Assembly (NCBI GenBank): GCA_031275085.1
Contig: JAISPG010000063.1
Span: 1-64,000 of the forward strand
DNA from: Bacteroidales bacterium
GTDB lineage: Bacteria > Bacteroidota > Bacteroidia > Bacteroidales > ML635J-15
Length of the DNA: 64,000 nt
Reading direction: 5' to 3'
In this document: positions 8,944 through 18,753 of the stretch, piece by piece
How positions within the stretch are numbered: the stretch's first letter is position 1
Layout: each line of letters begins with the position of its first letter
Notes under the pieces: model-generated
What the model saw: the letters and a program-made list of their open reading frames with translations, nothing else
The model's database searches: none
Told to the model about the DNA's origin: nothing
Program-made: the position numbers and the translations under genes

Positions 8944-10236
8944 TCATGTAATTTTATCAAGATATCCGGCAAGTAGTTTTGTCTGGTTTTTTACCGTATA
9001 TTTTTCAAGGTTTCTGGCATCGATAATATTATTTTTACTAAGATATTTGCTATAAATATCTAATATGTATTTCTTGATATTTTCATAATCATCATATTCA
9101 AAAGTTTTACCGGTATTTGTTTCCTTTAATATATTGGAAACATCACTATCTGTGGGGCCAAGGCAAAGTATGGGGCGTTTTGCCCGTATATTTTCAAATA
9201 ATTTACCGGGAATTCTTCCTTTTGCGTTATCGGCTTTGTTTAAAGGTAAAAATAAAATATGTGCTTTTAATGTTATTTCCAGTGCTTGTGGACGGGGAAT
9301 ATTTCCAAAACCTGTATAATTATCAGCCAGACCGTTATCATTAATTAATTCGATGATTGAATAATCGACTTTTCCTGCAAATTTTATTTTTAAATTTTTT
9401 GCAAATTCAGGATTTTCTTTTTTTATATCTCCAAGAACTTTGATAAATGTGTCCGGTTTACGGTCAAAACCTAATTGACCTGCGTGTATGATGGAAAAAT
9501 CTTCATCAAGTATCATATCTTCTTTACCGAAGTCATCTTCGTCGTATCCCCAAACAATAACATCTACATTTGTAGCTCCTATACTTTCAAGATCCTTTTT
9601 CCATGTAGGACTTACAATTGTAGTTTTTTTTGCAGTATTAAATGCTTCCCGTTCAAGTTTATGATGGATTCTATCGGCTCTTTTACCTATTTTCAGCATG
9701 CTGTAGTAATCAACCTGCGTCCATGGATCCTGAAAATCCATAAGCCATGGGATTCCTGTTTTTTTCGAAAGTTTGCAGGCGATCATTGTGTTTGTATGAG
9801 GAGGTCCGTCTGAAAAAATAACATCAACAGGATTTTCTTTTAAATATTTTTTCAGGAATTTTACAGAAGGACGTATCCAAAATTTTCTGGCATCAGGTAT
9901 AAATAAGTTACCTCTTATCCATATTGCCATTTTATCTATAGGCTTTGGTTTTCTGTCGCGGAGATAAATGGGGTTAGCTGAGTCTGTTTTTTTTCTTCCC
10001 GATATTTTTTTAAATAATCCGAAAGGTTCCAGTATTTTACGGCGAATTATGGTAATATTTTCAGGAATATCTTTAAAATTTGTGTCGTCACAATATTCAT
10101 ATTGAGCATTTAATGGAGCATAAACAACAGGCTCCCAGCCAAAATCCTGCAGATATTTTACGAATTTTAAACATCTGTGTACACCTATACCACCTGACGG
10201 AGGCCAATAATAAGAAATAACTAAAACTTTTTTCAT
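8944..10236 (-). CDS. Family 4-type glycosyltransferase
   Basis: This 430-residue GT-B fold transferase has the N-terminal sugar-acceptor domain motif YYWPPSGGIGVHR typical of GT4 enzymes of Bacteroidota surface polysaccharide loci. The donor-domain region includes IIHAGQLGF and GRIPGKLFENIRAKRPIL, whose Glu is the usual nucleotide-sugar contact. It starts directly on the stop of the upstream lipoprotein gene (one-base overlap), so the two are translationally coupled. The sugar transferred cannot be told. Confidence 0.9.
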   Translation of the reverse strand: MKKVLVISYYWPPSGGIGVHRCLKFVKYLQDFGWEPVVYAPLNAQYEYCDDTNFKDIPENITIIRRKILEPFGLFKKISGRKKTDSANPIYLRDRKPKPIDKMAIWIRGNLFIPDARKFWIRPSVKFLKKYLKENPVDVIFSDGPPHTNTMIACKLSKKTGIPWLMDFQDPWTQVDYYSMLKIGKRADRIHHKLEREAFNTAKKTTIVSPTWKKDLESIGATNVDVIVWGYDEDDFGKEDMILDEDFSIIHAGQLGFDRKPDTFIKVLGDIKKENPEFAKNLKIKFAGKVDYSIIELINDNGLADNYTGFGNIPRPQALEITLKAHILFLPLNKADNAKGRIPGKLFENIRAKRPILCLGPTDSDVSNILKETNTGKTFEYDDYENIKKYILDIYSKYLSKNNIIDARNLEKYTVKNQTKLLAGYLDKIT

Positions 10237-12029
10237 TAATGTTGCTCTTCTTGTTGTTCTTCTGGATATATTTCTGTTCCTGTTGAAACATCAACAGCAG
10301 GAGTCCAGTCTATTTCGTGTTCCCACTTACTCATAATCTCATATTCGGACGGATAATAATAAACAGGCTCCGGTTGTTTTTTTATTAAAAAATCTCCGGT
10401 ATCCCATCTTTTGTTATTGTTGAGATCTTCAATTACTCTTATTTTATATTTTCCCGGGACCAGATATGAAAATTTTACCACTCCGTTTCCGGATATTTGT
10501 TCTTTAATCGTATTATTATTTTGTAACAATTGTACAAGATAACTTTTTGAATGATCGCCGAAATTGATTTTTAAACCTCCGAACTCTTCCTCTGAAGATG
10601 TTTTGATTTTTATAGTATCTATGAGGTTTACTTTTCCTTTTATATTTTCTATAAAACCGGAATCTGCAATTATTCTATAATCAGAGCTCTCAAGTATTGT
10701 TGCTTCAATTATAAGCTTCAGCGGGTTCAAACTGTCTTTATACAAATTAAAGTCAATTTCGGCGAAAACCGTGTCTTTTAAAAGTTCAACTTTTAATTTT
10801 GAAATATCATAACCATCTATAGGAGAATTCATATTTATTTCAAAATTTTTGTATGGTAAAGTACCTGTACTTATTTTTATTTTTGGAACCGTATCGGAAT
10901 CTGTTTTTTCAGGTTTCCTGAATCGTAAAGTATCATGTCTTATTGAATCGGTATAAACAGGATCACGGTAATCAAGGAAGACTTTTAAAGAATCGGCAGG
11001 AAATAATTCTTTATTTTGTAGCCATATGTTTACAGTATCAGGATTGTTTTTAGCATACATCACAATATTCTCATCATCCTGAACTTTTACTGAGAATTCT
11101 TCATATTGGGTTGAGTTAAATACGATTTCGAGCTTGTTATCCGTCAATCTTTTATGTGATTTAATAAACTGGGATTGTTTATTTTCAGTGAATAAGAGTA
11201 ATTCAAGATTTTCGGGTATATTTTTATAAGCAGGTTTTTCATTTTCCAGCGAATCGGTTTCAAGGTTTTTTATTTGAGAACTATCTATTAATATAGAATC
11301 TGGTTTTATGATTTCGTAGTCGGGTATCATTTCTACGGACGGTCTGAATATTGAATCTATAAATGCAATACTTTCTGTAGGGAGGTCGAATTTGTGATTA
11401 TAATTCCCGTCTTTAAGGGCATAAATTTTATAATTATTATCCTTTACATAAGGAATCAGAAATCTACCTCTGTTGTCGGTCTTTGTTATATAAGAAGGCG
11501 GTAATACCGAAATTGCGGAATCGGAAAGATCACTGTGCAGTATTACCCAGGTGTCTTCGGCAGGTTTTTTTGTATATGCATCAAGTACATATCCTGAAAA
11601 ACTTAAAGAGTCAATAAAGTCTCCTGTAGAAAAGGCATATATAAATGAATTTAAAGCATTATTTTCATTATTATCTGCTATTGCATCATTAAAATTAAGA
11701 ATATATGTCGTATTTGGTTCGAGTAATTCGGGTTTTAAATTAATTTTTAATCCTTTTCCCGTAAGTAGTACGACAGGAGTTTCTTCTATAGGTGGAGATA
11801 CTATCAGTTTTTGGTTTATGTTATTTAATTTGATAAATTCATCAAATTTGATCTGGATTGTCTTTTGATTAAAGTTTGTTGACCCTGGTGCAGGAGTCGA
11901 TTCTACCATTTTTGGCGGAGTCACGTCCTTTGGACCACCACTTGGGGTTACTTGCTTTGCGCATGATAATGCCAGAAAAAGAAGCAGCATTATAATCAGC
12001 ATTTGTAATGTCGGAAATTTTTTTACCAT
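10236..12029 (-). CDS. Ig-like (Big_5) domain lipoprotein
   Basis: This 597-residue surface or periplasmic lipoprotein has signal peptide and lipobox ALSC (C23 acylated). The segment VTPPKMVESTPAPGS with KFDEFI and TTYILNFNDAIADNN is the hallmark of the bacterial Ig-like Big_5 domain (about residues 38-135). A carboxypeptidase-regulatory-like domain follows (SFSGYVLDAYTKKPAEDTW), and late in the protein comes a second one with the phrase NNNKRWDTGDF. The last residues are Gln/Glu-rich. Such proteins are universal in Bacteroidota but their role is unknown. It is in one operon with the glycosyltransferase. Confidence 0.87.
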   Translation of the reverse strand: MVKKFPTLQMLIIMLLLFLALSCAKQVTPSGGPKDVTPPKMVESTPAPGSTNFNQKTIQIKFDEFIKLNNINQKLIVSPPIEETPVVLLTGKGLKINLKPELLEPNTTYILNFNDAIADNNENNALNSFIYAFSTGDFIDSLSFSGYVLDAYTKKPAEDTWVILHSDLSDSAISVLPPSYITKTDNRGRFLIPYVKDNNYKIYALKDGNYNHKFDLPTESIAFIDSIFRPSVEMIPDYEIIKPDSILIDSSQIKNLETDSLENEKPAYKNIPENLELLLFTENKQSQFIKSHKRLTDNKLEIVFNSTQYEEFSVKVQDDENIVMYAKNNPDTVNIWLQNKELFPADSLKVFLDYRDPVYTDSIRHDTLRFRKPEKTDSDTVPKIKISTGTLPYKNFEINMNSPIDGYDISKLKVELLKDTVFAEIDFNLYKDSLNPLKLIIEATILESSDYRIIADSGFIENIKGKVNLIDTIKIKTSSEEEFGGLKINFGDHSKSYLVQLLQNNNTIKEQISGNGVVKFSYLVPGKYKIRVIEDLNNNKRWDTGDFLIKKQPEPVYYYPSEYEIMSKWEHEIDWTPAVDVSTGTEIYPEEQQEEQH

Positions 12030-12184
12030 ATTTTAATATATAACTCACAAAAATGCAAAAATAAGTTTAAAATGCAAAGTTTATACAGTTGAAACGTTAA
12101 AACTGGAAAGTTTATGTCGGCATTTAATGATGTTCAGTACGATAATGTTGTTTTTAAATCAGTAGTTTTATGAATATAAAATTG

Positions 12185-13603
12185 TTACAAACCTAATTCT
12201 TTACCTTTTTCAATCATAAATTCCCTGGCATTTTCATAGTTGTTTGGGATGATGCCGTCGAGGATTGCATCTTTTATTGCATTTTTTATGATACCGACAG
12301 TTCTTGATGCAGGAATATTAAAATATTCCATTATTTCTTCCCCGCTAACAGGAGGCTGGAAATTACGCAGAGAATCCCGTTCCTCAACTTCAACTATCTT
12401 TTTTCTTACATTGGCAAAATTTTCAAGATATTGAGCAACTTTTTTTTCATTTTTTGATGTAATATCAGCTTCGCATAAAGTAAGCAGATCGTCAATGTCT
12501 TCTCCGGCATCTACAACAAGCCTTCGGATTGCAGAATCAGTAACTTCTTCTTCCACTAAAGCAATCGGCCTCATATGAAGATCTACCAGTTTCTGAACAT
12601 ATCTCATTTTATCATTTAACGGAAGTTTTAACCTTGCAAAGATTTCCGGAACCATTTTTGCTCCTAAAAAATTATGAGAATGGAAAGTCCATCCGATACC
12701 CTCTACAAATTTTTTTGTTTTTGGTTTTGCAATATCATGCAGCAATGCAGCCCACCGTAGCCATAAGTCATCACTTAAAGCAGCGACATTGTCAACCACT
12801 TGTATAGTGTGTAAGAAATTATCTTTATGGCTTATATTATTATGAGTTGTAACTCCGGCTAACCTGTATAATTCCGGAAATATTATTTCAAGAAGTCCCG
12901 AATCAAACAAAAGCCGTAATCCTATTGACGGTTTTTGTGTTAACAGGATTTTATTTAATTCAATATGTATTCTTTCGGCACTTATTATTTTTATTCTTTT
13001 TTTGTTGTTTTTTATAGCCTCGAAGCATTTTTCTTCGATCACAAAATTTAATTGTGATGCGAACCTTATTGCTCTTAACATTCTTAACGGATCATCTGAA
13101 AAAGTAATATCAGGGTCGAGTGGTGTCCTGATAATTTTATTTTCGAGGTCAAACAATCCGTTGAAAGGATCAATAAGATCTCCGTATTTATTTTTATTCA
13201 GACTTATAGCCAGAGCATTAATAGTAAAATCTCTTCTTTTCTGGTCGTCTTCAATACTTCCTTTTTCTACAACAGGATTTCTGGAATTATAATTATATGA
13301 TTCTTTTCTGGCTCCGACAAATTCCAGTTCAGTATTATCATATTTAAACATTGCTGTTCCATATGTTTTATATATATTAACTTTTTTTATGTCCAGATCA
13401 GAAGCCAGCTTACGGGCAAATTCAATTCCGTCTCCGTGAACAACAATATCAATATCTTTTTTATAAGAATTTCCCAATAGCATATCTCTAACAAAGCCTC
13501 CGATAACATATGCTTCGATCTTTTCTTTTTCGGCAAGTTCAGATATTTTTTTAAAAATCTTATGATTTAAAAAAAATGATTTATTTTTATTTATATTTAC
13601 CAA
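12185..13603 (-). CDS. cca: CCA-adding tRNA nucleotidyltransferase / poly(A) polymerase family, HD-fused
   Basis: This 472-residue protein is a class II nucleotidyltransferase that adds or repairs the 3' CCA of tRNA. The head domain has GGFVRD (35-40) and the catalytic pair DID (D50, D52), then RRDFTINAL (123-131) and the neck DPLRMLRAIRFASQL. A C-terminal HD phosphohydrolase domain carries LLHDIAKPKT (H289, D290). The start is TTG at 13603: no ATG lies before the catalytic motif, and this start gives the usual family length. Distinguishing full CCA-adding from A-adding activity is not possible by eye. Confidence 0.92.
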   Translation of the reverse strand: MVNINKNKSFFLNHKIFKKISELAEKEKIEAYVIGGFVRDMLLGNSYKKDIDIVVHGDGIEFARKLASDLDIKKVNIYKTYGTAMFKYDNTELEFVGARKESYNYNSRNPVVEKGSIEDDQKRRDFTINALAISLNKNKYGDLIDPFNGLFDLENKIIRTPLDPDITFSDDPLRMLRAIRFASQLNFVIEEKCFEAIKNNKKRIKIISAERIHIELNKILLTQKPSIGLRLLFDSGLLEIIFPELYRLAGVTTHNNISHKDNFLHTIQVVDNVAALSDDLWLRWAALLHDIAKPKTKKFVEGIGWTFHSHNFLGAKMVPEIFARLKLPLNDKMRYVQKLVDLHMRPIALVEEEVTDSAIRRLVVDAGEDIDDLLTLCEADITSKNEKKVAQYLENFANVRKKIVEVEERDSLRNFQPPVSGEEIMEYFNIPASRTVGIIKNAIKDAILDGIIPNNYENAREFMIEKGKELGL

Positions 13604-13672
13604 TTGAAAACAAATTTTAAACTTTTTTGTTTTTATATTAACAAGAGTGCAAAAATATAAAAGAAATTTGAA

Positions 13673-14032
13673 ATGGCAGAACTTCTTACAAAAGATACAT
13701 TCAAAGAAAAGATTTTTGACTTTGAAAATGAGAAAGAATGGTTATTTAAAGGTGAACGACCTGTAATAATTGATTTTTATGCAGATTGGTGCGGGCCTTG
13801 TAGGATGGTTGCCCCTGTAATAGATGAGTTAAGTGAGGAATATAAAGATGAAATTGATATCTATAAGGTTGATACTGAAGATCAGAAAGAACTGGCAGCT
13901 ATGTTCGGTATTAAAAGTATTCCCTCAATATTATTCATACCTATGGATGAACAACCTAAAATGGCAACAGGAGCAATGCCTAAAGAAAATTTCAGGCAGG
14001 CAATATCAGAAATATTTAATATAATAAAATAG
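13673..14032 (+). CDS. trxA: Thioredoxin
   Basis: This 119-residue protein has the canonical active site WCGPC (C40, C43) and the cis-proline region SIPSIL. It reduces protein disulfides in the cytoplasm. It starts 70 nt from, and divergent to, the cca gene. The N-terminus is about 12 residues longer than E. coli thioredoxin, which is common in Bacteroidota. It is followed by a terminator at 14059-14103, so it is a single-gene unit. Confidence 0.95.
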   Translation: MAELLTKDTFKEKIFDFENEKEWLFKGERPVIIDFYADWCGPCRMVAPVIDELSEEYKDEIDIYKVDTEDQKELAAMFGIKSIPSILFIPMDEQPKMATGAMPKENFRQAISEIFNIIK

Positions 14033-14058
14033 TTTGTTTTTGTGGTTTTTGGTTTTTT

Positions 14059-14103
14059 AGGTTTTAAAAGAAATCTTTCCTGGAAAGAAATCTTTTAAAA
14101 CCT
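14059..14103 (+). terminator. Terminator after thioredoxin
   Basis: Inverted repeat of 13 bp (14059-14071 with 14091-14103) with an inner CTTTC/GAAAG stem, followed by TTTTT. The remaining gap to 14356 holds a candidate promoter at 14292-14299 and otherwise no feature I recognise. Confidence 0.7.
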
Positions 14104-14291
14104 TTTTACTTATAGTAAATCATAATGAAATATCTGAATTACACAGAGATTACCTTAACTTTTTCAGGATAGTAAAGACTTTATTATCATCAGATCAAAT
14201 AAAAAAGTCCTGTGTTATTCAGTGAAATAAAAACCACACTAAATGCCTTTAACAATGACAAAAATAAATTTAGATGTTACCATAAAAACAT

Positions 14292-14299
14292 TATTTTTG
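14292..14299 (+). promoter_or_regulatory. Candidate -7 box for the PorE-like gene
   Basis: TATTTTTG, a TAnnTTTG match 58 nt before the ATG. A second match (TAATTTTG, 14339-14346) lies only 10 nt before the ATG and is less likely because it leaves almost no leader. Confidence 0.4.
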
Positions 14300-14356
14300 T
14301 GAGCCAATAATAAATAATGGATAAATTCCGTTATAATTTAATTTTGTAGACTTTTT

Positions 14357-16342
14357 ATGAAGTTAAAGTATTTTCTATTATTAACTATATTCTTTATTTT
14401 AACAGGATTTAATGTTTTTTCGCAGGATAAAAAAACGCGGAGAGCTGATGAAACGTTTGAAAAGGGAGAATATTACCAGGCAATTAAAGAATATTCAGAA
14501 ATTTTAAAGAAAACACGGAATAAGAAACAGAAAAACGAGATTTATTATAAACGTGGTGAAGCTTATTACATGCTTTTTGAATATAAGAAAGCAAGGTCTG
14601 ATTATAAACGTACTATTAAAGATAAAGAGTTTGAATATTTTGCTAAAGTAAGATTAGCTGAAATAGAAATTCAGGAAGGGAATTATGAAGAAGCTGTATC
14701 ATACTATCAGGATATTTTGAGGCAATATCCCGAAGATTCTATAGGAAAAAAAGGTTTGGAGTCTGTAAATATGGCAATCCAGTGGGAAAAGGAACCAACA
14801 AGGTTTAAAGTAGAATTAGCAAAACATTTAAACTCAAAGGAAAACGATTTTACTCCTACTGTTGACGAAAAAGATGGTTATGATCATATATATTTTTCTT
14901 CTACACGGGCAGAAGCCAAGGGAAAGAAAAAAAGTAAAATTACGGGAGGAAAGCTTGCAGACATTTTTGTCACAAAATATGACAGGAAAGGAGTGTGGTC
15001 TAAACCGGAACCTTTAGATTCGATAAATACTATTTATGACGAAGGAGCGCCTTGTATTTTTGATAAAGGTCGAAAATTTTATTATACATCATGCCAGTCG
15101 GAAAAAGGAAAAAATATAGGATGCCAGATTTATGAAGCTCAAAAAATAGACGGTATATGGATGAAGCCGGTCAGGCTCGAAATAGTTGGTGATTCCGTTT
15201 CTATTGGACATCCTGCAGTATCGCCGGATGGAGATATTTTATACTTTTCCGGAAATTTGGAAGGAGGACACGGCGGAACTGATATATGGTATTCGGAAAA
15301 ATCTTCAGGAGGATGGTCAAAACCTAAAAATATGGGACCTGATATTAATTCGCCCGGTGACGAAATGTTTCCTTTTGTACGTTCTGACGGAACATTTTAT
15401 TATTCCAGTTCAAAACCTCCAACTATGGGAGGACTTGATATCTTCTATGCTGTGCAGGATGAGAACGGAAAATGGATATCTGATAATATGAAACCTCCGT
15501 TTAATAGTAATGGTAACGATTTTGGTATTTATTATTATGCAAATGAAGATAGGGGTTATTTTACTTCTGACCGTAAAGGCTCTAAAAGTGAAGATATTTA
15601 TTATTTTGAAAAACCTCCTCTGGAATTTGTACTTACCGGAATTGTTAAAGATAAAGATAATATGTATATTATTGACAGTGCGGTAATTACTTTATACGGA
15701 AGTGATGGTTCGATGTTCATAGATACAGTATATGTTAAAGAAACCAAAGGATTATTTAATTTTAAGCTTAAATCTAATACCGACTATGTATTTGTAGTAA
15801 CAAAAGATAGTTATTTCAATGGTAAATCAAGATTATCAACAGATTCACTGGATTTTAGTAAAACATTTCAATATGAAATATTATTGGAGTCATTTAATAA
15901 AACATTTGAAATTCCTAATATAGAATTTGAGTTTGGTCGCTGGGATTTGTCAGAATCATCAAAGGTTACTCTTGACAGTTTGATAAGGATAATGAATGAC
16001 AATCCTTATATTGTAATTGAACTATCGGCTCATACCGATATGGTAGGTACGGACGAATCAAATATGCAGCTAAGCCAGCGGCGCGCAAATTCGGTTGTGG
16101 AATATTTTAAGCAAAAAGGAATTCCACAGGGGCGGCTTATTGCTGTAGGATATGGAAAAAGACATCCCAAAAAGATAATTCAAACAGATAATCGTTATCC
16201 GTTTTTACCGGTAGGAACAGTACTCGAAGAAGATTTTATCATGAGTTTGTCTCCGGAGCAGCAAGTTGTTGCCAATCAGCAAAACAGGCGTATCGAAATG
16301 AAAGTTATTTCAAATGATTATATGCCTGACCTCGATTGGTAA
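14357..16342 (+). CDS. PorE-like protein: TPR, PD40 propeller, CRD and OmpA domains
   Basis: The 661 residues are arranged as signal peptide (1-22, cleavage after FSQ), TPR-like helical repeats (about 28-130), PD40/WD40-like propeller blades (about 165-420, repeats such as IYFSSTR, LYFSGN and FYYSSS), a carboxypeptidase-regulatory-like domain (about 425-520) and a C-terminal OmpA peptidoglycan-binding domain (about 545-655, with ELSAHTDMVG and SQRRANSVVEYF). This exact order is that of PorE (P. gingivalis PG1058), a type IX secretion component that ties the machine to peptidoglycan. No lipobox cysteine is seen. Bacteroidota genomes often hold several such proteins, so identity as the T9SS subunit is an inference, supported by the cargo genes at 29-36 kb. 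Confidence 0.85.
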   Translation: MKLKYFLLLTIFFILTGFNVFSQDKKTRRADETFEKGEYYQAIKEYSEILKKTRNKKQKNEIYYKRGEAYYMLFEYKKARSDYKRTIKDKEFEYFAKVRLAEIEIQEGNYEEAVSYYQDILRQYPEDSIGKKGLESVNMAIQWEKEPTRFKVELAKHLNSKENDFTPTVDEKDGYDHIYFSSTRAEAKGKKKSKITGGKLADIFVTKYDRKGVWSKPEPLDSINTIYDEGAPCIFDKGRKFYYTSCQSEKGKNIGCQIYEAQKIDGIWMKPVRLEIVGDSVSIGHPAVSPDGDILYFSGNLEGGHGGTDIWYSEKSSGGWSKPKNMGPDINSPGDEMFPFVRSDGTFYYSSSKPPTMGGLDIFYAVQDENGKWISDNMKPPFNSNGNDFGIYYYANEDRGYFTSDRKGSKSEDIYYFEKPPLEFVLTGIVKDKDNMYIIDSAVITLYGSDGSMFIDTVYVKETKGLFNFKLKSNTDYVFVVTKDSYFNGKSRLSTDSLDFSKTFQYEILLESFNKTFEIPNIEFEFGRWDLSESSKVTLDSLIRIMNDNPYIVIELSAHTDMVGTDESNMQLSQRRANSVVEYFKQKGIPQGRLIAVGYGKRHPKKIIQTDNRYPFLPVGTVLEEDFIMSLSPEQQVVANQQNRRIEMKVISNDYMPDLDW

Positions 16343-16402
16343 ATCTTTTCTTTTTTCCTGTTAAATAATTTATATGCATATTTGTAAAATAAACTTAAAA
16401 AA

Positions 16403-16885
16403 ATGGAAGGCAAATATCTTATAAATGAAAAAGTATTGTCAGAAATAAAAGATTCTATAATAAATACTGATAATAAACTGGTAAAACTTTCCGGAATAAA
16501 AATTTCAGAACTAAAAGAACGTTATATAAAACTTGAAATGCCGTTGGGTGATGTTAATATAAACCATATCGGAACGGCTTATGCAATATCTATTGTTATG
16601 CTTATGGAAGTAGCAGGAGCTTCTTTGATAAGGGCTACATATGGAACATCAGAATATATTCCTATTATAAAGAGAATAGATATTCAATATATAAAACCGA
16701 CATCAGATACTCTTGTTTGTGAGTTAAAAATGACGGAAGAAGATGCTGAAAAATCGATAAGGCCTATAGAAGAAAGAGGACGTGGAAACTTTTTATTACC
16801 TGTTCTTGTTACAGATATTAATGGAAATGAAGTGGCAAAGGCAGAATTTACATTCTATTTAATACCACCTGATTACAAAATTTAA
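16403..16885 (+). CDS. Hot-dog fold thioesterase-like protein (PaaI/YiiD/DUF4442 type)
   Basis: The central helix segment HIGTAYAISIVMLMEVAGAS and the following strands of this 160-residue protein match the hot-dog fold of PaaI/DUF4442 thioesterases, which cleave acyl-CoA or acyl-ACP. The catalytic Asp/Glu near the central helix may be E53 or E70; I cannot assign it. It lies 93 nt before the biotin-less carboxyltransferase gene and may be co-transcribed with it, which would hint at an acyl-CoA substrate for the pair. Substrate unknown. Confidence 0.7.
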   Translation: MEGKYLINEKVLSEIKDSIINTDNKLVKLSGIKISELKERYIKLEMPLGDVNINHIGTAYAISIVMLMEVAGASLIRATYGTSEYIPIIKRIDIQYIKPTSDTLVCELKMTEEDAEKSIRPIEERGRGNFLLPVLVTDINGNEVAKAEFTFYLIPPDYKI

Positions 16886-16978
16886 CATGTCATTTAATTA
16901 AAATTTCGATATGATTTTTTTCATGGAAAAAAAATAAAAAAACATTGTATATTTACCATATTATTAAAAAATAAATTT

Positions 16979-18730
16979 ATGTCAAGAGAAATTAAATTTA
17001 GTCTTCTTTACAGAGATATGTGGCAATCCAGCGGTAAGTATGTACCAAGATTGGATCAATTGCGACAAATAGCCCCGGTTATTATAGATATGGGATGTTT
17101 TGATAGGATAGAGACTAATGGCGGAGCATTTGAACAAGTAAATTTATTGTATGGAGAAAATCCGAATACAGTTGTTAAAGAATGGGTAAAACCATTTAAC
17201 GAGGCTGGTATCCAGACACATATGCTTGAAAGAGCTTTGAATGGTATCAGAATGTATCCGGTCCCTGCTGATGTAAGGAGATTGATGTTTAAGGTTAAAA
17301 AGGCACAGGGAGTGGATATTTCCCGTTCTTTTTGCGGACTTAATGATCATCGAAATCTTGAATTATCTATAAAATATGCTAAAGAGGCAGGAATGATTTC
17401 TCAGGCAGCATTAAGTATTACTCATTCCGAAATACATACGGTAGAATATTATATGGGAGTTGTTTCCAAAGCCATGGAATACGGAGCCGACGAAATATGT
17501 CTTAAAGATATGGCAGGAGTTGGCCGTCCGGTAACTTTGGGAAAACTTGTTCATGAGATTAAAGCTGCTTATCCTAATGTAACCGTACAATATCACGGAC
17601 ATTCTGGTCCGGGTTTTTCGGTTGCTTCTATGCTTGAAGTTGCAAAAGCAGGGGTTGATTATATTGATGCGGCAATGGAACCTCTTTCCTGGGGTATGGT
17701 GCATCCGGATATAATTACTATACAAGCAATGCTTAAGGATGCAGGCTTCAAGGTTAAGGAAATAAATATGAAAGCATATATGCAAGCCAGATCTTTAACT
17801 CAAAAGTTTATTGATGAATTTTTGGGATATTGGATCAATCCTAAAAACAGGGAAATGTCGTCATTGTTGGTTGGCTGTGGTTTGCCGGGTGGAATGATGG
17901 GGTCGATGATGGCTGACCTGGAAGGTATTCATGCCGGAATAAATCAAACATTAATCGCTTCAGAAAAGTCTCCGTTAACTTTAGATGAATTGTTGGTAAT
18001 GCTGTTTGATGAGGTTCAATATGTATGGCCTAAATTAGGGTATCCACCGCTGGTAACTCCATTTAGCCAATATGTTAAAAATGTTGCATTAATGAATATT
18101 ATGTCGCTTAGCCAAGGTAAGCAGCGTTGGGAAATGATAGATAAAAATACCTGGGATATGATACTTGGAAAAGCAGGAAAATTGCCCGGACCTTTAGCAC
18201 CTGAGATTTTAGAACTGGCAAAAGCTCAAAATAAAGAATTTTATAACGGAATCCCACAGGATGCTTATCCGGATGAATTGGATAAATATCGTGCTGAAAT
18301 GATTGAAAACGGTTGGGAATTTGGTGAAAATGATGAAGAATTATTTGAGTTTGCAATGCATGATCGTCAATATAGGGATTATAAATCAGGAATTGCCAAA
18401 ACACGTTTTGATGAAGAATTTGCAACATTAGCGAATAAAAAATCTGAAAAAGTTACGAAATCGGTACCTGTTATAAATGATCCTAAAGTTAAGGAAATAA
18501 GAGCAAAAAACGCCGGCAGGATATATTTTGATCTTTCGTTGGATATGGATCCTCAGATAATTGAAAGAGAAGATAATGTTGTAGTCGGACAGAGATTATT
18601 CTATCTGGAATCTTACCATACATACGAAGCTATTGTTTCGGATTTTAATGGTAAAATTAAGGATATTTTAGTAGAAAACGGCGATATGGTAAGCCAGGGA
18701 GATATGATAGCATTGATTGAAACAGAATGA
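16979..18730 (+). CDS. Carboxyltransferase (pyruvate carboxylase B / OadA-like) lacking the biotinyl lysine
   Basis: This 583-residue protein has three domains: a DRE-TIM carboxyltransferase barrel (about 1-300), the PYC_OADA helical domain (about 300-470) and a C-terminal biotinyl-type domain (about 515-583). The barrel keeps the catalytic Asp and Gln of RDMWQS (D13, Q16), the lysine that is carbamylated in pyruvate carboxylase (LKDMAG, K176) and the metal histidines HGH (H206, H208). Two key residues are gone. The usual GTSQP motif reads GMVHP, so the proton-shuttling Thr is M240. The biotin motif AMKM reads SYHT, so the acceptor Lys is H547 (codon CAT, 18617-18619). The family is normally biotin-dependent (oxaloacetate or pyruvate chemistry). 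This member probably acts without biotin. No carboxylase or OadB partner is nearby. Confidence 0.9.
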   Translation: MSREIKFSLLYRDMWQSSGKYVPRLDQLRQIAPVIIDMGCFDRIETNGGAFEQVNLLYGENPNTVVKEWVKPFNEAGIQTHMLERALNGIRMYPVPADVRRLMFKVKKAQGVDISRSFCGLNDHRNLELSIKYAKEAGMISQAALSITHSEIHTVEYYMGVVSKAMEYGADEICLKDMAGVGRPVTLGKLVHEIKAAYPNVTVQYHGHSGPGFSVASMLEVAKAGVDYIDAAMEPLSWGMVHPDIITIQAMLKDAGFKVKEINMKAYMQARSLTQKFIDEFLGYWINPKNREMSSLLVGCGLPGGMMGSMMADLEGIHAGINQTLIASEKSPLTLDELLVMLFDEVQYVWPKLGYPPLVTPFSQYVKNVALMNIMSLSQGKQRWEMIDKNTWDMILGKAGKLPGPLAPEILELAKAQNKEFYNGIPQDAYPDELDKYRAEMIENGWEFGENDEELFEFAMHDRQYRDYKSGIAKTRFDEEFATLANKKSEKVTKSVPVINDPKVKEIRAKNAGRIYFDLSLDMDPQIIEREDNVVVGQRLFYLESYHTYEAIVSDFNGKIKDILVENGDMVSQGDMIALIETE

Positions 18731-18753
18731 TAATAACGACTTTACTTTTTGGA

